Part shown: positions 1 to 8,491 of the stretch, in pieces
Position numbering within the stretch: position 1 is the first letter of the stretch
Layout: each line of letters opens with the position of its first letter
Notes under the pieces: model-generated
Database searches by the model: none
Seen by the model: only the letters and a program-made list of their open reading frames with translations
What the model was told of the DNA's origin: nothing
Assembly: GCA_937958045.1 (NCBI GenBank)
Contig: CALFXL010000004.1
Coordinates: 1 to 64,000 of the forward strand
DNA length: 64,000 nt
Direction of reading: 5' to 3'
Source: an uncultured Opitutaceae bacterium
Lineage (GTDB): Bacteria > Verrucomicrobiota > Verrucomicrobiia > Opitutales > Opitutaceae
Made by a program: the position numbers and the translations under genes

Positions 1-56
1 AGCAGCCAATGGTAGTAGGACGATAGGTCCCGCGAGAGTAGGTTGTTGCCAGGTCT
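1..56 (+). rRNA. rrf: 5S rRNA, 3' end (partial)
   Basis: The first bases match the conserved 3' third of bacterial 5S rRNA: an ATGGTAGTAGGACG segment, a CCCGCGAGAGTAGG loop-E/helix segment and the terminal GTTGCCAGG. The 5' part lies before the window. A strong intrinsic terminator follows within a few bases, as expected for the last gene of an rRNA operon. The exact 3' end is uncertain by a few bases. Confidence 0.85.
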
Positions 57-58
57 AT

Positions 59-100
59 GGCCCGAATGCTGTTAATCCAGCGTTCGGGCCTCTTTTTTTT
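59..100 (+). terminator. Intrinsic terminator of the rRNA operon
   Basis: GGCCCGAA (59-66) pairs with TTCGGGCC (83-90) across a roughly 16-nt loop that can pair further, followed by TCTTTTTTTT. It sits directly behind the 5S 3' end. Confidence 0.9.
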
Positions 101-184
101 ATAGGGCTGAATGTGTTGGGACTGTGGCGTGCGGTAGAGTGCGCAACTTGGTGTTATTGGCGACGCGGCGAATGTTGCAGGGTA

Positions 185-216
185 CAAAAAAGCCGCAGCT
201 GGAGGAGCTGCGGCTT
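185..216 (-). terminator. Intrinsic terminator of the outer-membrane protein gene
   Basis: An 11-bp perfect stem (190-200 with 206-216) around a 5-nt loop. Read on the minus strand, the stem is followed by a run of six to seven T (the A run at 185-190). It lies 20 bp past the stop codon of the minus-strand gene ending at 236. Confidence 0.85.
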
Positions 217-235
217 GGGAAAGAGCACCGAGTTT

Positions 236-877
236 TTAGAACTGGGTGCGGAAACCGATACGGAAGGTCACTGAATCATCTTCGACAATGTAAACCGAGG
301 CTTTGATCGCGGTGCGCTCAGTGGCCCAGTGGCTGACGCCGAGCTCGAGGCCCCAAGAATCTTCTACATCGCTATCCACGCCATCGCGGAAGCTGATCGA
401 GCCGAAAGCAGAAGTCTTTTCGTTAAAGGGAACTTCCACGCCGGCCCCGATCGCGAAGAAGAAGCCTTCGTCGTTATCGTTTTTGACAGGGCCGGAGAAC
501 TCCCATGAATCCCAGCCATAACCCAGACCGCCGGTGAGGAACGGGGTGTAGTATTCGAAATTGCGGGAGTAATAAACCGCATCGAACTGCAGCGCGTGCT
601 GCTCGAGATCGGTTTTTTGACCGTTCACGATGTTGTAGTGATAGCTGCCGCGGAAATCGACGACAGAGCTGACCGGGAGATTGGCGGTGATGGTGCCGCC
701 GTAGCCGTTATCGAGATTGTCGCGATAATCAGCCAACGTGAAATCGATGCCGTAGTAGCGTTTTCCAAGGAGACCGGCGTAATCAGAATCCGCTGTATCT
801 TGCGCCGTCGCCGCAGTGGTAACCAACGAGGCCAAGCCAAGGGAGGCTGCGCCGATGAATTGCTTAGTTGTAATCAT
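236..877 (-). CDS. Small outer-membrane beta-barrel protein with signal peptide
   Basis: A 213-residue protein. The ATG at 877 is preferred over longer reading because it opens a clear signal peptide (Lys, hydrophobic stretch GAASLGLASLVTTAATA, cleavage before QDT). The mature part alternates polar and aromatic residues in beta-strand style and ends in phenylalanine (RIGFRTQF), the terminal residue typical of barrels inserted by BamA. The length suggests an 8-stranded OmpA/OmpW-like barrel, and the glycine-rich GGLGYGWDSW region resembles such proteins. The specific function cannot be read. It is monocistronic: a strong terminator lies behind it and it is divergent from the UDP-glucuronate decarboxylase gene. 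No Shine-Dalgarno site is evident before the ATG. Confidence 0.75.
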   Translation of the reverse strand: MITTKQFIGAASLGLASLVTTAATAQDTADSDYAGLLGKRYYGIDFTLADYRDNLDNGYGGTITANLPVSSVVDFRGSYHYNIVNGQKTDLEQHALQFDAVYYSRNFEYYTPFLTGGLGYGWDSWEFSGPVKNDNDEGFFFAIGAGVEVPFNEKTSAFGSISFRDGVDSDVEDSWGLELGVSHWATERTAIKASVYIVEDDSVTFRIGFRTQF

Positions 878-940
878 GTTTGGTGGGAGATGAAAGCGCC
901 GGGCGGAGGCCTCGGACGGCTGCGCGCGGCTTGAGTTTGC

Positions 941-968
941 AACGTAGGTTCCATGAACGTCATGACAA
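941..968 (-). promoter_or_regulatory. Possible sigma-70 type promoter of the outer-membrane protein gene
   Basis: On the minus strand TTGTCA (963-968, five of six consensus bases) is followed after 16 bp by TACGTT (941-946, three of six). It lies about 64 bp upstream of the ATG at 877. The -10 match is weak, so this is only a candidate. Confidence 0.3.
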
Positions 969-1101
969 GCTGCGGTTCGTTCTATGAGTGAGGTTGACAA
1001 TTTTTTAGGCGGAATGGCGCAAATATCGCCAAGTGGTTGAGAAACTGCGGGGAAGATTTTCTGGCGTGTCGCGTGATTTCCCGCATGTTTGCGCGCCAAT
1101 T

Positions 1102-2028
1102 ATGCGGATACTTGTTACTGGTGGCGCAGGCTTTCTCGGATCCCATCTTTGCGATCGTCTATTAAAGGACGGCCATGAGGTGATTTGTCTCGATAATTTT
1201 TTTACAGGCAGAAAGTCCAATATAGAACATCTCCTGCCTAATCCCCGGTTTGAATTGGTGCGTCATGATGTGATCGACCCGTTTAAGTTTGAGGTCGACC
1301 AGATCTATAATTTGGCCTGCCCGGCATCGCCCCCGCATTATCAATATAATCCCATCAAAACGACCAAGACGTCGGTGATGGGCGCCATCAATTGCCTCGG
1401 TCTCGCCAAGCGCGTGCGCGCCCGTGTTTTTCAAGCGAGCACCTCTGAAGTTTACGGCGATCCGTCGGTTCATCCGCAGCCGGAAAGTTATTGGGGCCAT
1501 GTGAATCCCATCGGTCGTCGCTCGTGTTATGATGAAGGCAAGCGCGTCGCCGAAACGTTGTTTTTTGATTATCATCGTGAGAACGGCGTCGATATCCGGA
1601 TCGTGCGCATCTTTAATACATACGGTCCACGCATGCATCCGAACGATGGCCGCGTTGTATCCAATTTTATCGTACAAGCGTTGCGTGGTGAAGATATCAC
1701 CGTGTACGGCGATGGTTCGCAGACACGCTCGTTTTGTTATGTCGATGACCTCATCGAGGGCTTTGTCCGTTTGATGAATCAAACGGAAACGGTCGGGCCG
1801 GTGAACATCGGCAATCCTGGCGAGTTCACGATGCTGCAGCTGGCGCAGCTCACGTTGAAGCTCGTCGGTGGTTCGTCGAAGATCGTTTATCGTCCGTTGC
1901 CTTCGGACGATCCCAAGCAGCGGCGGCCGGACATAACGCTGGCGAAATCGGTTCTGAAATGGGAGCCGACGGTTCCGTTGGAGGAGGGGCTTCGCCGCAC
2001 GATCGAGTACTTCCGCACGCAAATCTGA
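1102..2028 (+). CDS. uxs: UDP-glucuronate decarboxylase (UDP-xylose synthase)
   Basis: A 308-residue extended short-chain dehydrogenase/reductase. The NAD-binding motif GGAGFLG is at residues 7-13, and the YxxxK catalytic pair is Y143/K147 within CYDEGKR. Other hallmarks are NLACPASPPHYQ, TSEVYGDP and RIFNTYGPRM, all typical of Uxs rather than GalE or RmlB. The family converts UDP-glucuronate to UDP-xylose and CO2 in the cytoplasm. The ATG at 1102 is chosen because the Rossmann strand MRILVTGG starts there. It could supply xylose for the surface polysaccharide genes at 20966-49456, but it is not adjacent to them. The secA gene follows after 114 bp. Confidence 0.9.
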   Translation: MRILVTGGAGFLGSHLCDRLLKDGHEVICLDNFFTGRKSNIEHLLPNPRFELVRHDVIDPFKFEVDQIYNLACPASPPHYQYNPIKTTKTSVMGAINCLGLAKRVRARVFQASTSEVYGDPSVHPQPESYWGHVNPIGRRSCYDEGKRVAETLFFDYHRENGVDIRIVRIFNTYGPRMHPNDGRVVSNFIVQALRGEDITVYGDGSQTRSFCYVDDLIEGFVRLMNQTETVGPVNIGNPGEFTMLQLAQLTLKLVGGSSKIVYRPLPSDDPKQRRPDITLAKSVLKWEPTVPLEEGLRRTIEYFRTQI

Positions 2029-2142
2029 GCTGGGTTTCCGAGCCGGCGACGTATCCGTGACCAGTTGGCCCGACACCGGGCTAAGCTGTCTGATTTGTCA
2101 TTTGCCATGCTCTCGCGCCCCCTTACACGTTGACGCTCTTTC

Positions 2143-5109
2143 ATGATCTCCTGGTTGTTTAAAAAGTTTTCCGGCCGCCATTATCGTAAGTTCCTCGAAA
2201 AGGTGCGCCCCATCGTCGCGCGCATCAATGAGATCGAGCAGTCGTATCAGTCGCTTACGGATGAGCAGCTGCGGGCGAAGACCGATGAGTTTCGTACCCG
2301 TTTCAAAGCCGGGGAGACGCTGGATCAATTGCTGCCGGAGGCCTTTGCCACGGTGAAAAACGCCGCGCGTCGTCTCGTCGGTACCACGGCGATGGTTTGC
2401 GGCCATGAGTTGGAGTGGAACATGGTACACTTCGACGTGCAGTTGATCGGTGGCATCGCGATTCACGAAGGACGCATCGCCGAAATGGCCACGGGTGAAG
2501 GCAAAACGCTGGTGTCCACATGCCCGCTTTATCTGAACGCCCTCACCGGACGGAATACCCAGCTTGTCACCGTGAACGACTACTTGGCTCGCCGCGACTC
2601 CGAGTGGATGGGCCATCTTTTCGGATTCCTCGGACTCACGACGGGTTGTATCCAGCAACAGATGCCGTCCGATCTGCGCCGCGAGATGTACTCGCGCGAC
2701 ATCACTTACGGCACCGCGAGCGAATTTGGTTTCGATTACCTGCGCGACAACGGCATGGCCACGCGCAAGGAAGACCAAGTGCAGCGCGACCACTGGTTCT
2801 GCATCGTCGACGAAATCGACTCCATCCTCATCGACGAAGCGCGCACGCCGCTGATTATTTCCGGCCCCGCGCCAATCGAGCGCGAACAGCCGTTCACCCG
2901 TCTGAAGCCCGGCATCGAACGCCTCGTCAACGAGCAGATCCGTCTTTGCAACCGCCTCGTCAGCGAGGCGAAGGAAGCGTTGGAAAAACCGGATGCAACT
3001 CCCGACTCCAAGCGTGAAGCCGCGCTCAAGTTGCTGCAGGTGAAGTTGGGCCATCCCAAGAACAAGCAACTCCTCCGCATCATGGAGACGCCCGAGTGGC
3101 GCAAGCTCCTCGACAAGATCGATACGGAGATGAACAGCGACTTCAACAAGGTGGAACTTTTCCGCCTCAAGGAAGAGCTCTTCTACGTGATCGATGAGCG
3201 TCAGCATCAAGCCGACCTCACCGAAATGGGCCGCGCGAAACTGCGTCCCGACAATCCCGATGCGTTTGTACTGCCCGACCTCGCGACGGAGTTCAGCGAT
3301 CTCGACAAAGACACCTCGCTCACGCCCGAGCAGCGCGAAGAGATCAAGCGCAAGTCGCAGGAACGCTACAGCGAGATCTCCGAAGAGATTCACGCGATCA
3401 GCCAATTGCTCCGCGCGTATTCGTTGTACGAGCGCGACGTCGAATACGTTGTCCAAGACGGCAAGGTGCTCATCGTTGATGAAAACACCGGCCGCGTGAT
3501 GCCGGGCCGTCGCTGGTCCGATGGACTGCATCAAGCGGTCGAGGCCAAGGAAAACGTGACCATCGAACGCGAGACGCGCACGTATGCGACGATCACGATT
3601 CAGAACTATTTCCGCATGTACGAGAAACTCGGCGGCATGACCGGTACCGCCGAGACGGAGGCGACGGAGTTCAACGAGATCTATCGTCTGCCGGTGCAGG
3701 TCATTCCGACGAACAAGCCCTGCATTCGTATCGATAAAAACGACAGCATCTTCAAAACGCGTCGCGACAAGTTCAACGCCGTCGTCAACGAGATCAAAGC
3801 CGCGCACGAACGCGGACAGCCCGTTCTCGTCGGCACGGTCAGCGTCGATTCGTCGGAAGTGCTTTCGCGCATGCTCAAGCGTGCCGGGGTGGTTCACACC
3901 GTCCTCAACGCGAAATATCACGAACAAGAAGCCGACATTGTGGCGCGCGCAGGTCAGCGCGGCGCGGTGACGATCGCGACCAACATGGCCGGCCGTGGTA
4001 CCGACATCAAACTCGGTGAAGGCGTGCGCGAACTCGGCGGTCTCTACGTGATCGGCACCGAGCGTCACCAATCTCGCCGCGTCGACCGTCAGTTGCGCGG
4101 TCGTTGCTCGCGCCAAGGTGACCCTGGTCTCACGAAGTTTTTCCTTTCGCTCGAGGACGAGCTCATGCGCCTGTTCCTGCAGGGCAATCTCGCCTCGCGC
4201 CTCATGGAAGGTTCGATGAAGGAAGGCGAAGAGCTCGAGCATCCGTGGCTCAATCGCTCCATCGAAGGCGCTCAGAAGAAGGTCGAGCAGCAGAACTTCT
4301 CGATTCGCAAACGCCTGCTTCAGTACGACGACGTGCTCAACAAGCAGCGCGAAGTCGTGTACGGCATTCGCAACGCCGCGATCCATGCTGAGCGCCCGAA
4401 GGACATCATCTTCGAGCAGATCGGCGAAGAGATTCTCAATCGACTTTCGAACGCGGGCTTCGGCGAAAAGGCCGGACCGACTCCGGCGGCGGTCGAGAGT
4501 TTCGTAGGCTGGGCCAACACGCATTTCCCGATTTCGCTGAAGGTCGATAACATCATCGGTCTCGATCTCGAGCCGGCCAGCGAGCTGATCCTCGACAAGA
4601 TCAAGGAAGCGTACGCCGTGAAGGAATCGGTGGAGATTCCCGAGGCGCTCGCGTCGCTCGAACGCTACGTCGTCATCAACGCGATCGATCATCACTGGCA
4701 GGAGCATCTCACGGAGATGGAAAATCTCCGCCAGGCGGTCGGTCTGCGCAGCTACGGCCAGAAGGATCCGTTGGTCGAATACAAGGGCGAAGCCTACAAG
4801 TATTTCGAAGAGCTGATGAACAACGTCCGCCTGCAGATCTGCACGGGCTTGTTCCGCAGCGCGAGCAACATCCAGGCATTCGAAAACATGCTGGCGCTCC
4901 TTAGCCGCAGCGCGCGTACGGTTGGACCGGATTCGGCTCCTCAAGCGAGCGCCCCGGCCGCTCCTGCCGCGCAGGCCGCGACGGCGACCGCGGACGACGA
5001 CATCAAATTGCCCACGGTGACGATTCGTCGCGAAACGCCGAAGGTCGGCCGCAACGATCCGTGTCCGTGCGGTAGCGGCAAGAAATACAAAAACTGCCAC
5101 GGCGCTTAA
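2143..5109 (+). CDS. secA: Protein translocase subunit SecA
   Basis: The ATPase motor of the Sec pathway; it drives unfolded preproteins through SecYEG at the inner membrane. At 988 residues it is somewhat long for the family. Walker A is MATGEGKT (115-122), the DEAD-type Walker B is VDEID (222-226) and the second nucleotide-binding domain has NMAGRGTD. Extra length lies between about residues 245 and 370, where a helical charged insert interrupts the first nucleotide-binding domain. An Ala/Pro-rich linker leads to a C-terminal zinc-binding tail with C974, C976, C985 and H986, which in the family contacts SecB and ribosomes. Start ATG and full length are unambiguous. The lnt gene follows in the same direction. 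Confidence 0.98.
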   Translation: MISWLFKKFSGRHYRKFLEKVRPIVARINEIEQSYQSLTDEQLRAKTDEFRTRFKAGETLDQLLPEAFATVKNAARRLVGTTAMVCGHELEWNMVHFDVQLIGGIAIHEGRIAEMATGEGKTLVSTCPLYLNALTGRNTQLVTVNDYLARRDSEWMGHLFGFLGLTTGCIQQQMPSDLRREMYSRDITYGTASEFGFDYLRDNGMATRKEDQVQRDHWFCIVDEIDSILIDEARTPLIISGPAPIEREQPFTRLKPGIERLVNEQIRLCNRLVSEAKEALEKPDATPDSKREAALKLLQVKLGHPKNKQLLRIMETPEWRKLLDKIDTEMNSDFNKVELFRLKEELFYVIDERQHQADLTEMGRAKLRPDNPDAFVLPDLATEFSDLDKDTSLTPEQREEIKRKSQERYSEISEEIHAISQLLRAYSLYERDVEYVVQDGKVLIVDENTGRVMPGRRWSDGLHQAVEAKENVTIERETRTYATITIQNYFRMYEKLGGMTGTAETEATEFNEIYRLPVQVIPTNKPCIRIDKNDSIFKTRRDKFNAVVNEIKAAHERGQPVLVGTVSVDSSEVLSRMLKRAGVVHTVLNAKYHEQEADIVARAGQRGAVTIATNMAGRGTDIKLGEGVRELGGLYVIGTERHQSRRVDRQLRGRCSRQGDPGLTKFFLSLEDELMRLFLQGNLASRLMEGSMKEGEELEHPWLNRSIEGAQKKVEQQNFSIRKRLLQYDDVLNKQREVVYGIRNAAIHAERPKDIIFEQIGEEILNRLSNAGFGEKAGPTPAAVESFVGWANTHFPISLKVDNIIGLDLEPASELILDKIKEAYAVKESVEIPEALASLERYVVINAIDHHWQEHLTEMENLRQAVGLRSYGQKDPLVEYKGEAYKYFEELMNNVRLQICTGLFRSASNIQAFENMLALLSRSARTVGPDSAPQASAPAAPAAQAATATADDDIKLPTVTIRRETPKVGRNDPCPCGSGKKYKNCHGA

Positions 5110-5159
5110 TTGCCGCTTGCACACCTCGCCAACCGAGGTGCGCACCGGTGTCTTTCGTG

Positions 5160-5200
5160 CGCGATGTAAACGCTCGAGCGCCGCATCGCGCGTGATGTTT
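5160..5200 (+). terminator. Possible terminator behind secA
   Basis: CGCGATG (5160-5166) pairs with CATCGCG (5184-5190) around an internal CGCTCGAGCG palindrome, followed by a short TTTT. A smaller perfect hairpin (CACCTCG 5122-5128 with CGAGGTG 5134-5140) precedes it. Neither has a long U tract, so termination may be partial. Confidence 0.35.
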
Positions 5201-5237
5201 TGTTGCACCTCGGCCTGAACCCGGTGCCTTTTAGGGC

Positions 5238-6935
5238 ATGTCTTTCGCAGCGTCCGCCCTTCCAGATGATCCTTACGCCGAACCGGCTCCGTCGTTTTGG
5301 CGACGTCATGAAGGCGCGATTTGGGCGTTGGTGGTTTTCCTCTTCACGGTCGGACTGACGATCGTGTCGTTCCCGCCGTTCAAGGCGGGCGAGTTCGCGT
5401 ATGCGTTCGCAGTGCCGGCGGTGCTCTGGGCTTATCGTCGTCCGCGCTTCAAAGTTTTCGCGTGGACCGTGCTCGGTGCGCAGGCGGTGGCATGGACGAT
5501 TTTGTTGAGCTGGCTGCATCACGTGACGTGGATCGGTCTGTTTCTACTCGGTCCGTTTATCGGCGTGTGGGTGGGGCTTTGGTATCTCGCCGCGTGGTGG
5601 GTGATGCCGCGAATGCTCGGGCGAAAAACAGGGCTGCGACTACTCGCGATGCTGGGGCTCGCGGGCGTATGGGTGTTGCTCGAGTGGACGCGCACGTGGG
5701 TTCTCGGCGGTTTTCCGTGGCTGCCGCTCGCGGCGAGCCAGTGGCAGCAAGTGAGCGTGCTGCAAGTCGCGGCGTTCACCGGAGCTGGCGGAATATCGTT
5801 TGTGGTGATCGCGGCGAATATCGGCTTCGCGGCTTATGCGCATCGTTTGTTTTTCGAACGTCTGCGAGGGATCAATCGACGCAGTCAGGAATTTTTCCTG
5901 GCGATGTTTTTGCTCATCGTCTGCTTGAGCGTCCATGTGCAGGAGACGGTGAACCGCGGACATTTTCTCACGCCGCTTGGCAAAGTCGCGCTCGTGCAAC
6001 CGCACATCCCGCAAACGGTGAAATGGGATCCGGCGCAGGCGCAGGGAATTTTTGAAACACTCGCGCTCACGACGCAACGCGCGGCGCTGACGTTTCCCGA
6101 TTTCATCGTGTGGCCGGAAGCGGTCACGCCTTACGCGATCCAAGGAAACGACGGTGTGCGTGCGTGGACCGAAGATCTCGTGAGCCGTGTGCGCGTGCCG
6201 CTGGTGATGGGATCGGTCGCGATCGAAAACGCGGGACAGCCGGATGAGCGTTGGACGAATAGCGCGTTCGTCGTCGATCCGGAAGTGGGCCTGCAATCAG
6301 TGTCGTACGCGAAACGACGCCTGGTGCCCTTTGGCGAGTTTGTGCCGTTTCGGCCGTTGCTCGGCTGGCTGGAGAAAGTCACCGACGTGGGCGAAGGCGA
6401 TTTTCATCCGGGCGATAGCGGCTTGCCGCTGCATCTCTCGGGACGCACGGGCGGCTTCGCGCTCGGCGTGTTGATTTGTTACGAAGACATTTTTCCGCAG
6501 CTCGCTCGGGAGAATGTGCTGCTCGGCGCGGAGGCGCTGGTCGTGCTCACCAACAACGGCTGGTTTGGCGAAGGCGGCGCGGCCTATCAGCACGCCTCTC
6601 ATTCGGTGCTTCGCGCGGTGGAGACGCGCCGGCCGGTGATTCGCTGTGGCAACAGCGGCTGGAGCGGTTGGATCGACGAGTTCGGCAAAATCCGCGGCGT
6701 GATGACCGACAAGCGTGACAGCATCTATTTCCGCGGATCGCAGACGTTTGAAATCACGCGCGACAGCCGCTGGGTGGAACGTCCGAGTTTTTATACGCAG
6801 CACGGCGATTGGTTCGTCGTGTTTTGTCTCGTATTGATCGGGCTCGGCGCCGGCGCGATCGCGTTTACGCCAGCACCCACACCGAAAGCCGACGACGACG
6901 AGCTCGAGCGACCGCGCGGACTCGGGCTGCAGTGA
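5238..6935 (+). CDS. lnt: Apolipoprotein N-acyltransferase
   Basis: A 565-residue inner-membrane enzyme that adds the third acyl chain to lipoproteins. The N-terminal half has about six hydrophobic segments (for example IWALVVFLFTVGLTIVSF and LLAMLGLAGVWVLLEW); the C-terminal half is a nitrilase-fold domain facing the periplasm. The family's catalytic triad is present: E294 in WPEAVTPY, K359 in YAKRRLVPFGEF and C414 in LICYEDIF. A final hydrophobic segment lies near residues 520-540. Lnt implies triacylated lipoproteins and a diderm envelope, which agrees with the Wza-like lipoprotein elsewhere in the window. Confidence 0.95.
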   Translation: MSFAASALPDDPYAEPAPSFWRRHEGAIWALVVFLFTVGLTIVSFPPFKAGEFAYAFAVPAVLWAYRRPRFKVFAWTVLGAQAVAWTILLSWLHHVTWIGLFLLGPFIGVWVGLWYLAAWWVMPRMLGRKTGLRLLAMLGLAGVWVLLEWTRTWVLGGFPWLPLAASQWQQVSVLQVAAFTGAGGISFVVIAANIGFAAYAHRLFFERLRGINRRSQEFFLAMFLLIVCLSVHVQETVNRGHFLTPLGKVALVQPHIPQTVKWDPAQAQGIFETLALTTQRAALTFPDFIVWPEAVTPYAIQGNDGVRAWTEDLVSRVRVPLVMGSVAIENAGQPDERWTNSAFVVDPEVGLQSVSYAKRRLVPFGEFVPFRPLLGWLEKVTDVGEGDFHPGDSGLPLHLSGRTGGFALGVLICYEDIFPQLARENVLLGAEALVVLTNNGWFGEGGAAYQHASHSVLRAVETRRPVIRCGNSGWSGWIDEFGKIRGVMTDKRDSIYFRGSQTFEITRDSRWVERPSFYTQHGDWFVVFCLVLIGLGAGAIAFTPAPTPKADDDELERPRGLGLQ

Positions 6936-6993
6936 GATTGTCCGATCGGGAGTGACGCCACTCAAATGAGCAGAGAGAGTCGGCGCTTGACGG

Positions 6994-7011
6994 TGATTTA
7001 GCGATAAACAA
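6994..7011. promoter_or_regulatory. Putative LacI-family operator upstream of the GH1 gene
   Basis: TGATTTAGCGATAAACAA contains the imperfect palindrome TTTA-GCGA-TAAA with the central CG typical of LacI-family operators. The same motif occurs at 10238-10255 and 12675-12691, each time upstream of a glycan-use gene. It lies 85 bp before the GH1 start and just after a TTGACG hexamer (6987-6992) that could be a -35 box. Confidence 0.55.
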
Positions 7012-7096
7012 TCGATGGGGAGCGCGTCATTGCCCGTGCTGCGCAAACCCCGTTAGCATCGCTCCTAAAGTACGCCCCGGCGCTCTCCTTTGCATC

Positions 7097-8449
7097 ATGA
7101 TCTCTTACTCCTGCCCGTTTCCCGAAAACTTCACCTGGGGCGTTGCCGCCGCCTCGGCGCAAATCGAAGGCGCGGCCTTCACCGACGGCAAAGGAGAGTC
7201 GATCTGGGATCGCTATGCGCGCATTCCCGGCAAGGTGCTCAACGGCGATACGCTCGATGTCGCGTGCGATCACTATAATCGTTTCCGCGAAGACTTCGCG
7301 TTGATGCGCGAGCTCGGTGTGAAGAACTATCGGCTGTCGATCGCGTGGCCGCGCATTTTCCCGAATGGCGACGGCGAAGTGAATCAGGCGGGAATCGATT
7401 TTTATCACCGCTTGTTTGATGCGATGGCGGAGAACGGCATCACGCCGTGGGTCACGATGTTTCACTGGGACCTGCCGCAGGCTCTTGAAGACCGCGGCGG
7501 CTGGCCGGTGCGCGATACGGTCGATGCGTTTGCGAAGTACGCGGACACGATCGTGAAGGCGTTTGGCGGAAAGGTGAAAAACTGGATCACGCTCAACGAA
7601 ATCCGTTGCTTCACGGTGCTCGCCTACAAACACGGCGGTCCGAAGGCGCCTGGTCGGCGCGAGAGCGATGCCGTGGTGAATCAGACGTACCATCACGCGT
7701 TGCTGTGTCATGGTCATGGCGTACGTGCGGTGCGTGAACACGGCGGCCCCGGTGCGCGCGTCGGGCTCACTGACAACTGCGATGTTTGCATCCCGGTTTC
7801 CGAAACACCGCGCGACATCGCGGCGGCGCGGCAGTGGTTCGAGCAGAAAAATCTGCACATCCTCGGCGCGATTTATGCCGGCGGTTATTCGGAGGAATAT
7901 CTCAAACGCGAAGGCGCCAACGCGCCGAAATTTTCGCCCGACGATTTTAAGCTGATCAGCCAACCGACAGATTTTCTCGGGCTAAATATCTACACGGCCG
8001 CTCATGTGCGTGCCGCAAAAAGCGGAGGCTGGGAGGAAGTGAAACTGCCGACCAACTATCCGCGCGCCGACAGCGTGTGGCTCAACATCGTGCCGCAGTG
8101 CATCTACTGGGCGACGCGATTGGTGAAGGACGTTTACGGAGTCAGCTCGATCTACGTCACCGAAAATGGCTGCGGTTACGACGACGAACCGGTGATCAAC
8201 GGCGAAGTGTTCGACCTGCATCGACGCGAGTATCTGCGCGCCCATCTGCGCGAGTTACATCGTGCGGTCTCGGACGGCGTGCCCGTGCACGGCTATTTTC
8301 TCTGGTCGTTTATCGACAACTTTGAATGGGAGGACGGCTATACGCGCCGTTTCGGTATCGTGCACTGCGATTTCGCGACGCAGCAGCGCACCCCAAAAGT
8401 TTCCGCCCGCTGGTACGCGCAAGTGATGGCGGAGAACCGTATCCTTTAA
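7097..8449 (+). CDS. GH1 beta-glucosidase
   Basis: A 450-residue full-length glycoside hydrolase family 1 enzyme. The N-terminal signature FTWGVAAASAQIEGA is clear. The acid/base glutamate is E168 in WITLNEIR and the nucleophile is E356 in YVTENGCG; GYFLWSFIDNFEWEDGY near the C-terminus forms the sugar-binding site. No signal peptide is visible, so it should act in the cytoplasm on imported beta-linked disaccharides such as cellobiose. It is convergent with the GH9 gene and shares the candidate operator motif with the GH9/GH31 and TonB receptor genes. Confidence 0.93.
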   Translation: MISYSCPFPENFTWGVAAASAQIEGAAFTDGKGESIWDRYARIPGKVLNGDTLDVACDHYNRFREDFALMRELGVKNYRLSIAWPRIFPNGDGEVNQAGIDFYHRLFDAMAENGITPWVTMFHWDLPQALEDRGGWPVRDTVDAFAKYADTIVKAFGGKVKNWITLNEIRCFTVLAYKHGGPKAPGRRESDAVVNQTYHHALLCHGHGVRAVREHGGPGARVGLTDNCDVCIPVSETPRDIAAARQWFEQKNLHILGAIYAGGYSEEYLKREGANAPKFSPDDFKLISQPTDFLGLNIYTAAHVRAAKSGGWEEVKLPTNYPRADSVWLNIVPQCIYWATRLVKDVYGVSSIYVTENGCGYDDEPVINGEVFDLHRREYLRAHLRELHRAVSDGVPVHGYFLWSFIDNFEWEDGYTRRFGIVHCDFATQQRTPKVSARWYAQVMAENRIL

Positions 8450-8458
8450 GTGAATACG

Positions 8459-8485
8459 CCATCGGCGTGGGAATGCCGCCGATGG
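8459..8485. terminator. Hairpin between convergent GH1 and GH9 genes
   Basis: A perfect 9-bp stem, CCATCGGCG (8459-8467) with CGCCGATGG (8477-8485), around a 9-nt loop. It fills most of the 42-bp gap between two stop codons. It has no U tract on either strand, so it is a candidate bidirectional 3' end or transcript-stabilising hairpin. Confidence 0.5.
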
Positions 8486-8491
8486 TTGAGC

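Noticed and set aside
994..1026. TTGACA (994-999) as promoter of the UDP-glucuronate decarboxylase gene
   Set aside because: The only AT-rich hexamer downstream (AAATAT, 1021-1026) is 21 bp away, too far for a normal spacer; no good -10 at 16-18 bp.
5114..5140. Small hairpin behind secA as sole terminator
   Set aside because: Stem of 7 bp without a U tract; listed only as part of the weak candidate region.
2098..5208. Long open frame of 1036 codons antisense to secA
   Set aside because: Shadow of a GC-rich gene: His/Arg/Ala/Asp-rich translation with no domain, fully opposite the certain secA gene.
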